A DNA stretch of 33,704 nt from the NCBI GenBank assembly GCA_030593145.1, contig JAUVHU010000021.1, forward strand, positions 1-33,704. Reading direction: 5' to 3'. Below the pieces are notes generated by a model. The model saw only the letters and a program-made list of their open reading frames with translations. It searched no databases and was not told the DNA's origin. This document shows, piece by piece, positions 1-6,990 of the stretch. Each line of letters begins with the position of its first letter. Position 1 is the stretch's first letter. Position numbers and translations under genes: made by a program. The stretch is from Desulfobacteraceae bacterium (GTDB taxonomy: Bacteria; Desulfobacterota; Desulfobacteria; Desulfobacterales; ETH-SRB1).

Positions 1-159
1 AAGAATATTCTTGAAATATGGAACAGCAGCGAAGAAGAATTAAGAGACTGCCTGCAAACTCTTGAAGAAAAAAATATTCTTCTCAGGATTCTATCAGACG
101 GAGAAGAGCATGATGTTTATAAGCTGATAGATGTAGAACAGTGGAGAACAGGTCATTGA
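1..159 (+). CDS. C-terminal end of an unidentified protein (5' truncated by window edge)
   Basis: Frame 1 is open from the first base for 52 codons and ends in TGA; the beginning lies outside the window. The visible tail is acidic and charged, with a helical look (EEELRDCLQTLEEKNILLRI) followed by a short strand-like segment ending in VYKLIDVEQWRTGH. A helix followed by a two-strand wing is reminiscent of the end of a winged-helix domain, but this is a guess from about 50 residues. I do not recognise the family. It runs towards the minus-strand YkgJ-type gene, so the two genes converge. The intervening 100 bases hold no convincing terminator, only the short palindrome GGTTTTAAACC. Confidence 0.6.
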   Translation, partial: KNILEIWNSSEEELRDCLQTLEEKNILLRILSDGEEHDVYKLIDVEQWRTGH

Positions 160-258
160 TAGATATTATTTATCATCGGACATCGATCATTCTTAAACAA
201 TAAAGGTTCTTTTTTTTAAAAAGATCTGGGGTTTAAAACCGGTTCTATTCATTTCCTA

Positions 259-660
259 TCACCTATGAGCTAAATCAGCTAACTTCTCAGCCACACATTT
301 GCTTACCACGCTGTCCGGTACGTCTGCATCAATCCCCGGGCACATTGATGACATAATACGCCAGTTACCGGCATCAACAAGTACACTTTTTATAAAAGGC
401 CATGCTTTGCACATATAGGGTTTAACTGGGTGAATAGTGCAAAGTTCGTCCCAGAATATGCAGTACCCGTTTTTGTCCTGGGAAAGAATTGGTTTTGTGC
501 CGGAAAATTTGCAGTAATTGGCTAAAAAAATTTTGACATCCGTTCTGATATATCTTGCAATGGCTTTAATATCTTTTTGAGATAAAAAAGTTCCGCCATA
601 ACCGCGGCAGCAGTCGCCGCATTTTTTACAATGGAAAATTTCAGGCAGGGCGTCAGACAC
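259..660 (-). CDS. YkgJ-family cysteine-cluster protein (putative Fe/Zn-binding)
   Basis: This 133-residue protein has the YkgJ/UPF0153 pattern: an N-terminal CKKCGDCCRGYGG cluster (residues about 11-23) and further cysteines in GYCIFWDELCTIHP and YMCKAWPF. The family is thought to bind zinc or an Fe-S cluster; no reaction is established. The start is a GTG inside the end of recR, giving an 8-base overlap in another frame, and GGAG lies about 10 bases upstream. It is therefore probably the last gene of the dnaX-ybaB-recR transcription unit and translationally coupled to recR. No signal peptide or membrane segment is visible. The family call is firm; the function is not known. Confidence 0.85.
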   Translation of the reverse strand: MSDALPEIFHCKKCGDCCRGYGGTFLSQKDIKAIARYIRTDVKIFLANYCKFSGTKPILSQDKNGYCIFWDELCTIHPVKPYMCKAWPFIKSVLVDAGNWRIMSSMCPGIDADVPDSVVSKCVAEKLADLAHR

Positions 661-1252
661 TGTGTCTGGTCTCCATGGCTCTTTTCAAGGTAACCTGATC
701 CACGTATTTAAGGTCACCTCCCATGGGAACGCCTGATGCAATTCGAGTAACCTTGACAGGAAATTTTTCAAGAAGCTGCGCAAGATAAGATGCGGTCGCT
801 TCTCCTTCAACATTTGTTCCTGTGGCGAGAACAATCTCTTTGACACGGCCATCTTTTAACCTGGATATCAATTCCCTGATTTTTATATCATTCGGTCCGA
901 CTCCGTTCATGGGAGACAGTACACCGGATAGAATATGATAAAGACCTCTAAATGCACCGGATTTTTCAACAGACACCATGTCGGCAGGTTGTTCCACCAC
1001 GCACAATAAGGATTTGTCCCTTGCAGGGTCACTGCAGATGCTGCAAAGGTCACTGTCGCTTAAAGCAAAGCAACTGGTGCATAATCTTATCTTATCTTTT
1101 AGTTCGACAATACTGCGGGCAAGGTGCTCAGCCTCAATGCGGGGCGCTTTGAGAATATGCAATGCAAGGCGCTCGGCTGTTTTTTCTCCTATGCCGGGTA
1201 GCCTTGAAATGTTTTTTATCACGTTTTGTATTGAAGCCGGATAATAGTTCAT
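653..1252 (-). CDS. recR: Recombination mediator protein RecR
   Basis: RecR acts with RecO (and RecF) to load RecA onto SSB-coated gapped DNA in the cytoplasm. The 199-residue length is standard. The domains are in the usual order: a helix-hairpin-helix (LPGIGEKTAERLALHIL, about residues 18-34), a four-cysteine zinc motif (CTSC...CSIC, about 58-73) and a Toprim domain (VVEQPADM then ATGTNVEGEATASYLAQLL). The gene directly follows ybaB with one intervening base, and its stop overlaps the YkgJ-type start, matching the conserved dnaX-ybaB-recR arrangement. I see nothing unusual. Confidence 0.97.
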   Translation of the reverse strand: MNYYPASIQNVIKNISRLPGIGEKTAERLALHILKAPRIEAEHLARSIVELKDKIRLCTSCFALSDSDLCSICSDPARDKSLLCVVEQPADMVSVEKSGAFRGLYHILSGVLSPMNGVGPNDIKIRELISRLKDGRVKEIVLATGTNVEGEATASYLAQLLEKFPVKVTRIASGVPMGGDLKYVDQVTLKRAMETRHSV

Positions 1253-1253
1253 A

Positions 1254-1565
1254 TTACGTCAATCCCGGGATATTCAATCCGCCGGTTAGTTTGCTCATTT
1301 CTGATGAAACCATTTCCTGTGATTTTGCAAGAGCGTCATTTATTGCCGCAAGAATTAAATCCTGCAGCATTTCCACATCTTCAGGATCGACAACTTCTTT
1401 TTCTATTTCTATTGTTACGATCTGTTGCTTTCCATTTGCTACAACCTTAACCATGCCGCCGCCTGATGTTGTTTCAATTGTTCTGTCAGCCAGTTCTTCC
1501 TGCATCCTTAGCATTTTTGCCTGAAGCTTCTGGGCTTGCTTCATCATGTTTCCCATGCCTTTCAT
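1254..1565 (-). CDS. YbaB/EbfC nucleoid-associated DNA-binding protein
   Basis: The 103-residue protein begins MKGMGNMMKQAQKLQ, the characteristic YbaB/EbfC N-terminus. The family forms tweezer-shaped dimers that bind DNA and shape the nucleoid. The ORF track extends 12 codons further upstream. I place the start at the inner ATG because a strong GGGGAGG ribosome-binding site stands 7 bases ahead of it and because the family normally starts there. Other family hallmarks are the long charged N-terminal helix (residues 5-30) and the central GGGMVKVVANGKQ strand region. It lies between dnaX (41 bases) and recR (1 base), the usual operon. Confidence 0.95.
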   Translation of the reverse strand: MKGMGNMMKQAQKLQAKMLRMQEELADRTIETTSGGGMVKVVANGKQQIVTIEIEKEVVDPEDVEMLQDLILAAINDALAKSQEMVSSEMSKLTGGLNIPGLT

Positions 1566-1606
1566 TAAAATACCTCCCCGTATGACCGGATAAGCCTGCA
1601 CGAACC

Positions 1607-3310
1607 CTATATAATTTTTACATCAACAACATCGCCGTTGAAAATCTCTATTGCATCATTAATAAGCGGATGGCTGAGCGCTTCCTTTTTCAGGTGATTA
1701 TCCCGGTCTTTTTTATCCCTCGTATTATTATCTAGTTTTTCAGTTATAATAATTTTCATGTTTTTTGAGAAAAAATCTTTACAGATGTTTTTTAAAATCG
1801 TCATGTTTTTATTGCGTCGTACCATATGAGCATTAAAAACGTTACCATTTACTTCTATTTCAAGGCTCTGGTCGTTCAGGCTTTTTAAGGTGCACTTTGC
1901 AAGGTTTGCCGCAAGGGAAGGGTGTTTTTTTGATATAATTTCAAACAGCCTGTTCCATGTCGCATCAAGATCGTCGAGCGAGTTTGAAATTGTGGTCGCC
2001 CCTTGGCTTTCTATCCCTTTAATATCCTGTTGCCTGTCTGGCATATTCGGAAGTTTATCATTTTTATCTTGTGGTTTATCCTGTGATTTATCAGGTGATT
2101 CAATTTTACTTTTTTCAGGGCCATAACGGGCCTGCGTTTCAAAAAGCTCTTTTCCTTGAATCGGACCTGTTTCCTGCCTTAGCGTGTCAAGCTTATCTAT
2201 CAGCTTATCAATGGACAGAGCCGGTTTGATCTGAAACATTTTGATAAATGCCATTTCAAGAGCGAGCTTCGGTTGGGCTGAAAATCTTATTGTTGTTTCT
2301 TCATTAAAGAGGATATTAAAAACCTGGTTTAAATAAACTTCGGAAATGTCCTTTATCTGATTTGCCATCAGGTCAATTTCGTGGACAGGAAGATCGACCA
2401 GTTTGCTTATTTTTTTTCCCATTTTAACGACCAGCAGATTTCTGAAATGTTCTACAAGATCTGAATATACCTTTTTTATATCGTGGCCATGGACGTAAAT
2501 GTCATCAAGGATATCAAGAATAGCAGGAATATTTCCGCTCATAATGGCTGAGGAAATGGCAAAAAGATTTTTACGGTCTATGACACCAAGAATATCGACT
2601 ATTCGGTCATTTGTAATAGTTCCTTCAAGACAGGCCATAACCTGATCAAGAAGACTGAGGGCATCTCTCATGCTTCCGTCGGCCTCACGGGCAATAAGTT
2701 CCAGGCTTTCATCTTCAATATCGATACCTTCTTTTGAGCAAAGAAGCGACATGTGCTTTGATATCGATTCCAGGCTTATCCGCCTGAAATCATGCTTCTG
2801 GCAGCGTGAAAGAATAGTTATTGGAATTTTATTGGGTTCCGTAGTGGCAAAGATAAACATGACATGGGAAGGTGGCTCTTCAAGTGTTTTTAAGAGCGCA
2901 TTAAAGGCTGATGTGCTGAGCATGTGAACTTCATCTATTATATATATCTTATAGAGACTGTGTGCAGGCATATATCTGACATTTTCGCGCAGTTCCCTTA
3001 TTTGATCTACTCCGTTATTCGATGCACCGTCAATTTCAAAAACGTCCACAGCTCTTCCCGAGGTAATTTCTCTGCAGGATCTGCATTCATTACAAGGGAT
3101 CGGCGCAGGGCCTTTTTTACAATTCATAGCCTTTGCAAGTATGCGGGCTACTGTTGTTTTACCTGTACCCCTTGGACCTGAAAACAAGATTGCGTGGGCA
3201 ACCCGGTCTGAGGAAATTGCATTGGCCAGGGTACGGGTAATATGGTCCTGCCCAACAACCTCTTCAAATGTTTGTGGGCGGTATTTGCGTGCAAGAACGA
3301 GATAGGACAT
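1607..3310 (-). CDS. dnaX: DNA polymerase III subunit tau (possibly also gamma)
   Basis: This is the clamp-loader ATPase of the replisome. I start it at MSYLVLARKYRPQTF, giving 567 residues; the ORF track adds 39 codons, most of which read through the palindrome at 3334-3456. Walker A is GPRGTGKT (45-52). Zinc cysteines fall at 64, 73, 76 and 79, the same positions as in E. coli. Walker B is DEVHM, and the sensor segment is ATTEPNKIP. The collar domain follows, then a linker rich in K, D and Q (about 380-445) and a C-terminal tau-type domain. No Shine-Dalgarno sequence is obvious. A run of seven A in frame at codons 460-462 could permit slippage to a product of about 483 residues (see findings). 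The gene heads the dnaX-ybaB-recR unit, downstream of two tRNA-Ser genes. Confidence 0.96.
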   Translation of the reverse strand: MSYLVLARKYRPQTFEEVVGQDHITRTLANAISSDRVAHAILFSGPRGTGKTTVARILAKAMNCKKGPAPIPCNECRSCREITSGRAVDVFEIDGASNNGVDQIRELRENVRYMPAHSLYKIYIIDEVHMLSTSAFNALLKTLEEPPSHVMFIFATTEPNKIPITILSRCQKHDFRRISLESISKHMSLLCSKEGIDIEDESLELIAREADGSMRDALSLLDQVMACLEGTITNDRIVDILGVIDRKNLFAISSAIMSGNIPAILDILDDIYVHGHDIKKVYSDLVEHFRNLLVVKMGKKISKLVDLPVHEIDLMANQIKDISEVYLNQVFNILFNEETTIRFSAQPKLALEMAFIKMFQIKPALSIDKLIDKLDTLRQETGPIQGKELFETQARYGPEKSKIESPDKSQDKPQDKNDKLPNMPDRQQDIKGIESQGATTISNSLDDLDATWNRLFEIISKKHPSLAANLAKCTLKSLNDQSLEIEVNGNVFNAHMVRRNKNMTILKNICKDFFSKNMKIIITEKLDNNTRDKKDRDNHLKKEALSHPLINDAIEIFNGDVVDVKII

Positions 3311-3333
3311 AGAAAATATTCTGTAATTTTTTT

Positions 3334-3456
3334 TGACAGGATTTACAGGATATTCAGGATATTTTTCGCCTTTCCTGCTTGCCAGGCCATAGCATCTGAT
3401 AAGATGCGACGGCTGGAAGAAAGGCAAAAAAATAAATAATCCTGTTCATCCTGTCA
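3334..3456. repeat. Palindromic intergenic repeat (family C) between dnaX and tRNA-Ser(GGA)
   Basis: The outer arms, TGACAGGATTTACAGGAT (3334-3351) and ATCCTGTTCATCCTGTCA (3439-3456), pair in all but two positions. Nested inside are TTTTCGCCTTTC against GAAAGGCAAAA and a small GCATCT-GATA-AGATGC hairpin, so the whole 123 bases can fold into one long stem. It lies between the 3' end of a tRNA and the dnaX start. It may act as a processing or attenuation structure, or it may simply be a dispersed repeat. Confidence 0.75.
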
Positions 3457-3465
3457 GATATTTTT

Positions 3466-3559
3466 TGGCGGAGAGAGAGGGATTCGAACCCTCGGTACCG
3501 CTTTTGGCAGCACACACGATTTCCAGTCGTGCTCCTTCAGCCAGCTCGGACATCTCTCC
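3466..3559 (-). tRNA. tRNA-Ser(GGA)
   Basis: The minus strand reads GGAGAGATGTCCGAGC at the 5' end, and the 7-base acceptor stem closes with TCTCTCC, a G discriminator and an encoded CCA. The anticodon loop CTGGAAA gives anticodon GGA, which reads UCC/UCU. The long variable arm (TGTGCTGCCAAAAGCGGTAC) marks a class II serine tRNA, and the T loop is TTCGAAT. It is 94 nt including CCA. It lies 29 bases downstream of tRNA-Ser(CGA) and probably shares its transcript. Confidence 0.97.
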
Positions 3560-3588
3560 TGGGGTAACTTAACTAAAAAATCTCTCAA

Positions 3589-3681
3589 TGGCGGAGAGGG
3601 TGGGATTCGAACCCACGATCCCGTTATTCACAAGATACCGCTTTTCGAGAGCGGGGCCTTCAGCCGCTCGGCCACCTCTCC
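3589..3681 (-). tRNA. tRNA-Ser(CGA)
   Basis: The acceptor stem GGAGAGG pairs with CCTCTCC, followed by G and an encoded CCA. The anticodon stem-loop CCGCT-CTCGAAA-AGCGG gives anticodon CGA, which reads UCG. A long serine-type variable arm (TATCTTGTGAATAACGGGATC) precedes the T arm GTGGG-TTCGAAT-CCCAC. It is 93 nt including CCA and is the first gene of the minus-strand unit that continues with tRNA-Ser(GGA) and perhaps dnaX. Confidence 0.97.
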
Positions 3682-3703
3682 TAAATTAAGGAGCAAGCTA
3701 ATT

Positions 3704-3732
3704 TGAATATAATTTTTGATACAGCCTGTCAA
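3704..3732 (-). promoter_or_regulatory. Sigma70-type promoter for the tRNA-Ser pair
   Basis: The minus strand has a perfect -35 TTGACA (3732-3727), a 17-base spacer and -10 TATTCA (3709-3704). A TATATT two bases further upstream is an alternative -10. The predicted start is about 15-20 bases before the tRNA-Ser(CGA) 5' end, a sensible distance for a tRNA promoter. It may also feed dnaX-ybaB-recR. Confidence 0.65.
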
Positions 3733-3751
3733 TAATCTTTAGCAACCCAAA

Positions 3752-3850
3752 ATCACAAAAAACCGAAAGCACGAAATTATTAAATGTTTTTCGTGTCTGC
3801 CTGTGCATTGCATGCAGATAGGTCTTCATAGTTTCGTGCTTTTTTGTGAT
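3752..3850. repeat. Palindromic intergenic repeat (family D)
   Basis: ATCACAAAAAA plus GCACGAAA on the left (3752-3776, with a 6-base insertion CCGAAA) pairs with TTTCGTGCTTTTTTGTGAT on the right (3832-3850). The loop contains TTTTTCGTGTCTGC and the self-complementary TGCATTGCATGCA. A similar TTTTCGTGTCTGCGT stretch lies near 17718. It sits between the divergent tRNA and DUF1015 promoters. No role is assigned. Confidence 0.65.
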
Positions 3851-3871
3851 AAATATTTTTTTAATAATTAT

Positions 3872-3900
3872 TTGACTTGATAATCATTATTCTTTTTAAT
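3872..3900 (+). promoter_or_regulatory. Sigma70-type promoter for the DUF1015 gene
   Basis: TTGACT (3872-3877), a 17-base spacer and TTTAAT (3895-3900) lie about 110 bases before the DUF1015 start. The leader it would make contains the perfect 12-base inverted repeat at 3931-3979. Confidence 0.55.
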
Positions 3901-3930
3901 ATCAAGTGTCAGTATAAATTAACCAGGAAA

Positions 3931-3979
3931 ACGCAAAAATGCTAAGGTTTTGATTCTTTGCGTTTTTGCATTTTTGCGT
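3931..3979. repeat. Perfect 12-bp inverted repeat in the DUF1015 leader
   Basis: ACGCAAAAATGC (3931-3942) is exactly complementary to GCATTTTTGCGT (3968-3979), with a 25-base loop. It lies between the predicted promoter and the ribosome-binding site (AAGGA) of the DUF1015 gene. It could form a leader hairpin; there is no U-run to make it a classical terminator. Confidence 0.6.
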
Positions 3980-4012
3980 GAAAAATCTATATATATAAAG
4001 GAACATATAAAA

Positions 4013-5341
4013 ATGGCCAGAATTATACCATTAAAAGGAGTTTTTTATAATCCTGACAAGATTCACAACCTGGGGGATGTTACAATACCCCCTTATGATG
4101 TTATCTCGAAACAGGAACAGCTCGATTTCCATAACCGGCATCCATATAATATTATCCGGCTGACACTGGGCAAACAGGCTGAAAACGATACAAACAAAAA
4201 CAATTGGCACACAAAAGCCGCGGGTTTTTTTAATGACTGGCTCTCAAAAAATATCCTGGTGCGCGACAACTCACCTTCGCTATATCTTACAAGTGTGGAG
4301 TTTTCTTCAGAAAATAAAATGATTACACGCTACGGCCTGATTGCTTTAGTCGGCCTTGAACCTTTTAGCAAGGGAATAGTTATTCCACACGAAAAAACCT
4401 TCTCTAAAGTAACAGCGGAAAGGTTTGAACTTATAAAGAACTGCCATGCTAATTTCAGCCCGATCTTTGGAATTTATTCCGATCAAAACGATATTCTGGG
4501 TTCATTAAAGAATGCGGCCGGTGCTAAAGCGCCGAATATGGAATTTATTGACAGCCACGGTTTGAAGCACAAGCTTTGGCGCATAATCGACACATCTGTA
4601 CACAGTCATATAACCGATGCAATGAAGGAAAAAAAATTGCTCATTGCCGATGGTCATCATAGATATGAAACAGCCCTTAAATACAAAAAGTGGATGTCTG
4701 AAATTAAACCAGATTTTAACGCTGATCATCCGGCCAACTATGTAATGATGTATCTCAGCAGTATGGAAGATCCAGGGCTTATTATACTTCCGGCGCACCG
4801 CGTACTGAAAGAAGTTCAGGATTCTGATCTGACAACATTTATTCAAAAAGCCGAAAATTACTTTAAAATAACAACTATCCCGTTTGATAAAAAAAGCATG
4901 GAAAACGCCCGCGTGCAATTTATCTCGGCTCTTAGATCAAATAGTTCAAAAAATACAATCGGAGTTTTTATAAAAAATCGGCAGGAATTTTATCTGCTGA
5001 CACTAAAACCACAAATCATGAAGCAGATGTTTAGCAAAGAAATTCCAGCATCTTTAAGAAACCTCGATGTTACTGTGCTGACACGCCTTATCTTAATGGA
5101 GATCCTCGGTTTTGATCAATCAAGGCTGGATGATGTAAAACTAATCACCTATTCAAGCTGTGAGAAACAGGCCATCAAAGAAGTTGCCTCTGGCAGATGC
5201 GATATTTCCTTTATCCTTAATCCGACAAAAATTGAGCAGGTGCGCGATATTACCAAGCAAGGCCTGATAATGCCGAGAAAATCAACCTATTTTTATCCAA
5301 AGGTTATAACAGGCCAGATAATAAACAATCTGACTACTTAA
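4013..5341 (+). CDS. DUF1015 family protein (function unknown)
   Basis: The 442-residue protein is recognised by an N-terminal ARIIPLKGVFYNPDK and VTIPPYDVISKQEQ (about residues 2-45) and a central LIADGHHRYETALKY motif (about 210-225), all typical of DUF1015. No activity is established that I can cite. The ADGHHR motif resembles the DGxHR signature of the ParB/sulfiredoxin-like fold, so a nucleotide-binding role is possible, but this is inference. I start it at MARIIPLKG because AAGGA precedes it and the family begins there; the track's 21 extra codons read through the leader hairpin. It appears monocistronic, with a predicted promoter at 3872. No signal peptide or membrane segment is seen. 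Confidence 0.9.
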   Translation: MARIIPLKGVFYNPDKIHNLGDVTIPPYDVISKQEQLDFHNRHPYNIIRLTLGKQAENDTNKNNWHTKAAGFFNDWLSKNILVRDNSPSLYLTSVEFSSENKMITRYGLIALVGLEPFSKGIVIPHEKTFSKVTAERFELIKNCHANFSPIFGIYSDQNDILGSLKNAAGAKAPNMEFIDSHGLKHKLWRIIDTSVHSHITDAMKEKKLLIADGHHRYETALKYKKWMSEIKPDFNADHPANYVMMYLSSMEDPGLIILPAHRVLKEVQDSDLTTFIQKAENYFKITTIPFDKKSMENARVQFISALRSNSSKNTIGVFIKNRQEFYLLTLKPQIMKQMFSKEIPASLRNLDVTVLTRLILMEILGFDQSRLDDVKLITYSSCEKQAIKEVASGRCDISFILNPTKIEQVRDITKQGLIMPRKSTYFYPKVITGQIINNLTT

Positions 5342-5430
5342 CCACTCGACCGTTCATCCACATAAGCGCTAAATTATTATGTAAACGTTCACAGGTTGCA
5401 TTTATGCCATACGGAGTTGTTTTTAAAAGA

Positions 5431-5515
5431 TGAACGTCCAACATCGAACATTGAATAATGATGTCGCTCCTGCCGCGACGGGCGCGAGCACGGCGGGTGT
5501 TCGATGTTCATTTTT
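5431..5515. repeat. GC-rich palindromic repeat (family E) after trmN6
   Basis: AACATCGAACA (5440-5450) pairs with TGTTCGATGTT (5498-5508). The loop contains GTCGCTCCTGCCGCGAC, itself a hairpin, and is strikingly GC-rich (about 5463-5499) compared with the AT-rich surroundings. It lies between the convergent DUF1015 and trmN6 genes and ends exactly at the trmN6 stop codon. The position would suit a bidirectional terminator, and TTTTTTT follows on the plus strand (5511-5517). Confidence 0.65.
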
Positions 5516-6259
5516 TTAGTCCCTCGACCACTCGACTACTCCTTCCATCATCTTTTCTACTTCATCTGTATAGGAACCATCTTTACGATAGATGATAAGA
5601 GGCCGGCCGATCTTTATGCCAGGACGTCCTCCTTTAACTCCCTCAAGCAGAATCAGTTTTGCTTCTGTGTCTCTTTTAGAATAGATCATACGGAAAAATT
5701 TCGGTTCAATACCGGCGGATCGCATTTGCGAAATTATATCCACAAGACGTTCGGCAGGATAAATCATTAAGAATTTGCCGGAAGTATTTAACATTCGGCG
5801 GGAGGTTTCAATTACATCATAGAGAGTAACCTTAATTTCATGCCTTGCAACAGCCCGCTGCTCATTCGGGTTCATCCTGCCGGATTTAGCCTTCCTGTAT
5901 GGAGGGTTGCATATAACCAGATCTACCGGGCCTGAAATCATATCCTGTTTTAGATTTTTCATGTCAAGACAGAGGATTGTAACTTGATCCTCCATATTGT
6001 TATCTTTAATGTTCAGATCTGCGATTTCGGCAAGGGCTTCCTGCAGCTCAACTCCATAAATCTTTATTTTCGGATTTCGATACGCAAGCATCATGGGAAT
6101 AATGCCGCAGCCTGTTCCCAGATCAAGAACCCTGTCACCTTCACGCGGGCCGGCATGAGAAGCCAATAAAACAGCGTCAATGGAAAAACGGTAGCCGGAC
6201 TTATTCTGCTTGACCTGAATCCGTCCATTATAAAAGGTGTCTGTAGTCAGGGATTCCAT
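5516..6259 (-). CDS. trmN6: tRNA1(Val) (adenine37-N6)-methyltransferase-like protein
   Basis: This is a SAM-dependent methyltransferase of the YfiC/TrmN6 type, which makes m6A at position 37 of tRNA1(Val). It has 247 residues. Motif I is DLGTGCGIIPMML (about residues 46-58), the acidic motif II follows (IYGVEL), and the N6-adenine catalytic motif is NPPY (about 117-120), preceded by VDLVIC. The N-terminal GYRFSIDAVLLASHA is also characteristic. It follows the dciA-like gene by four bases and is probably co-translated. The last codons (VVEWSRD) are encoded by a GTCGAGTGGTCGAGGG stretch that also recurs in intergenic DNA (5339, 15836), so the C-terminus appears to run into a repeat. Substrate specificity is inferred. 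Confidence 0.85.
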   Translation of the reverse strand: MESLTTDTFYNGRIQVKQNKSGYRFSIDAVLLASHAGPREGDRVLDLGTGCGIIPMMLAYRNPKIKIYGVELQEALAEIADLNIKDNNMEDQVTILCLDMKNLKQDMISGPVDLVICNPPYRKAKSGRMNPNEQRAVARHEIKVTLYDVIETSRRMLNTSGKFLMIYPAERLVDIISQMRSAGIEPKFFRMIYSKRDTEAKLILLEGVKGGRPGIKIGRPLIIYRKDGSYTDEVEKMMEGVVEWSRD

Positions 6260-6263
6260 TTTT

Positions 6264-6575
6264 TTATCTTATTGACCCTATCTTGAATACTATCTCTTCG
6301 ATAAGCTCATTTCCCAGAGCATTATTTACTTTGGTTATAATCTCCTTTTTTAAAAATTGAAGCTGATGCAGCCAGGTTGAACTAATTACATGCACAATAA
6401 GAAGTTTTCCTTTAAATGCCGCGGGTCTGGCATTTTCCGCAACAGTCTTTCCCACCGCATTATCCCACAAACTCCAAACACGCAGCATTTCCTTATCAGG
6501 TTCGCTGCGAAATGTTCTTAAAAAATTGTCAAGAATACCGCTTATATGCGCAAATTCTTTTTGTTTTTTTTTCAT
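6264..6575 (-). CDS. DUF721 / DciA-like protein
   Basis: The 103-residue protein belongs to DUF721, the family containing DciA, the ancestral loader of replicative helicase DnaB in bacteria lacking DnaC. Family features are the tryptophan pair in LRVWSLWDNAVGKTVAENARP (about residues 30-50), then KLLIVHVISSTWLHQLQFLK and a C-terminal IEEIVFKIG strand. I use the inner ATG (MKKKQKEF); the track begins at a TTG 11 codons upstream. No clear Shine-Dalgarno sequence is seen. Stand-alone DUF721 proteins of this size vary in role, so the helicase-loading function is inferred from the family. It is the first gene of a two-gene unit with trmN6. Confidence 0.82.
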   Translation of the reverse strand: MKKKQKEFAHISGILDNFLRTFRSEPDKEMLRVWSLWDNAVGKTVAENARPAAFKGKLLIVHVISSTWLHQLQFLKKEIITKVNNALGNELIEEIVFKIGSIR

Positions 6576-6600
6576 AATAATAAAACTATAGCAACTGCTC

Positions 6601-6800
6601 AGGTTCAAAGTTCAAGGGTTCAAGGTTAGACTGGTGATTCATGGTTCGATTCTGATATGAATGGAGAGTTTATAAGATTTTTAACACACACTGAGCAGTT
6701 TTCTTCAGGAGTCCAAAACAAACTCTATGCGGCCTTGGAAATATGAAAAAGATAGCAAACCGACTAACTGTGAACTCTGAACCGTGAACCAGACAACCTA
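6601..6800. repeat. Intergenic stretch with GGTTCA/TGAACC-type repeats
   Basis: The 415-base gap between dciA-like and hflK holds no credible gene. GGTTCAAAGTTCAAGGGTTCAAGG (6602-6625) and TGTGAACTCTGAACCGTGAACC (6769-6790) are opposite-strand versions of the same short motif and could pair imperfectly. The motif also appears at 17801-17835, 21689-21760 and 32719-32735. An 84-codon ORF in the track (6670-6924) reads through these repeats and is not a gene. Confidence 0.55.
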
Positions 6801-6910
6801 AGTAATTGCAAACTATAAAGGGATAGATTTTATTGTCAAGAGAAACAGTTTTGTCAAGTCGATATCCTTTTTTTCCAGCAATTCTAATTATGGCTTTTTC
6901 CCCTTTTAGC

Positions 6911-6939
6911 TTGACTTGGAACAACTTGTAACTTACATT
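6911..6939 (+). promoter_or_regulatory. Sigma70-type promoter for hflKC
   Basis: TTGACT (6911-6916), a 17-base spacer and TACATT (6934-6939) lie about 45 bases before the hflK start. A TATATT four bases downstream of the TACATT hexamer start is a second possible -10. The position and spacing fit a vegetative promoter. Confidence 0.6.
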
Positions 6940-6990
6940 ATATTCTTTATCAAAATAACCCTATAAACATTTTTACAGGATAATAAAACT

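Noticed and set aside
2410-2417. A run of eight A in the dnaX coding strand as a programmed frameshift site
   Set aside because: A shift here would stop after 13 codons in the middle of the collar domain (near residue 300), which would not leave a useful clamp-loader subunit. The later A7 run fits better.
6670-6924. 84-codon minus-strand ORF upstream of hflK
   Set aside because: It reads through GTGAACC-type repeats and over the hflK promoter, matches no family I recognise, and has no ribosome-binding site.
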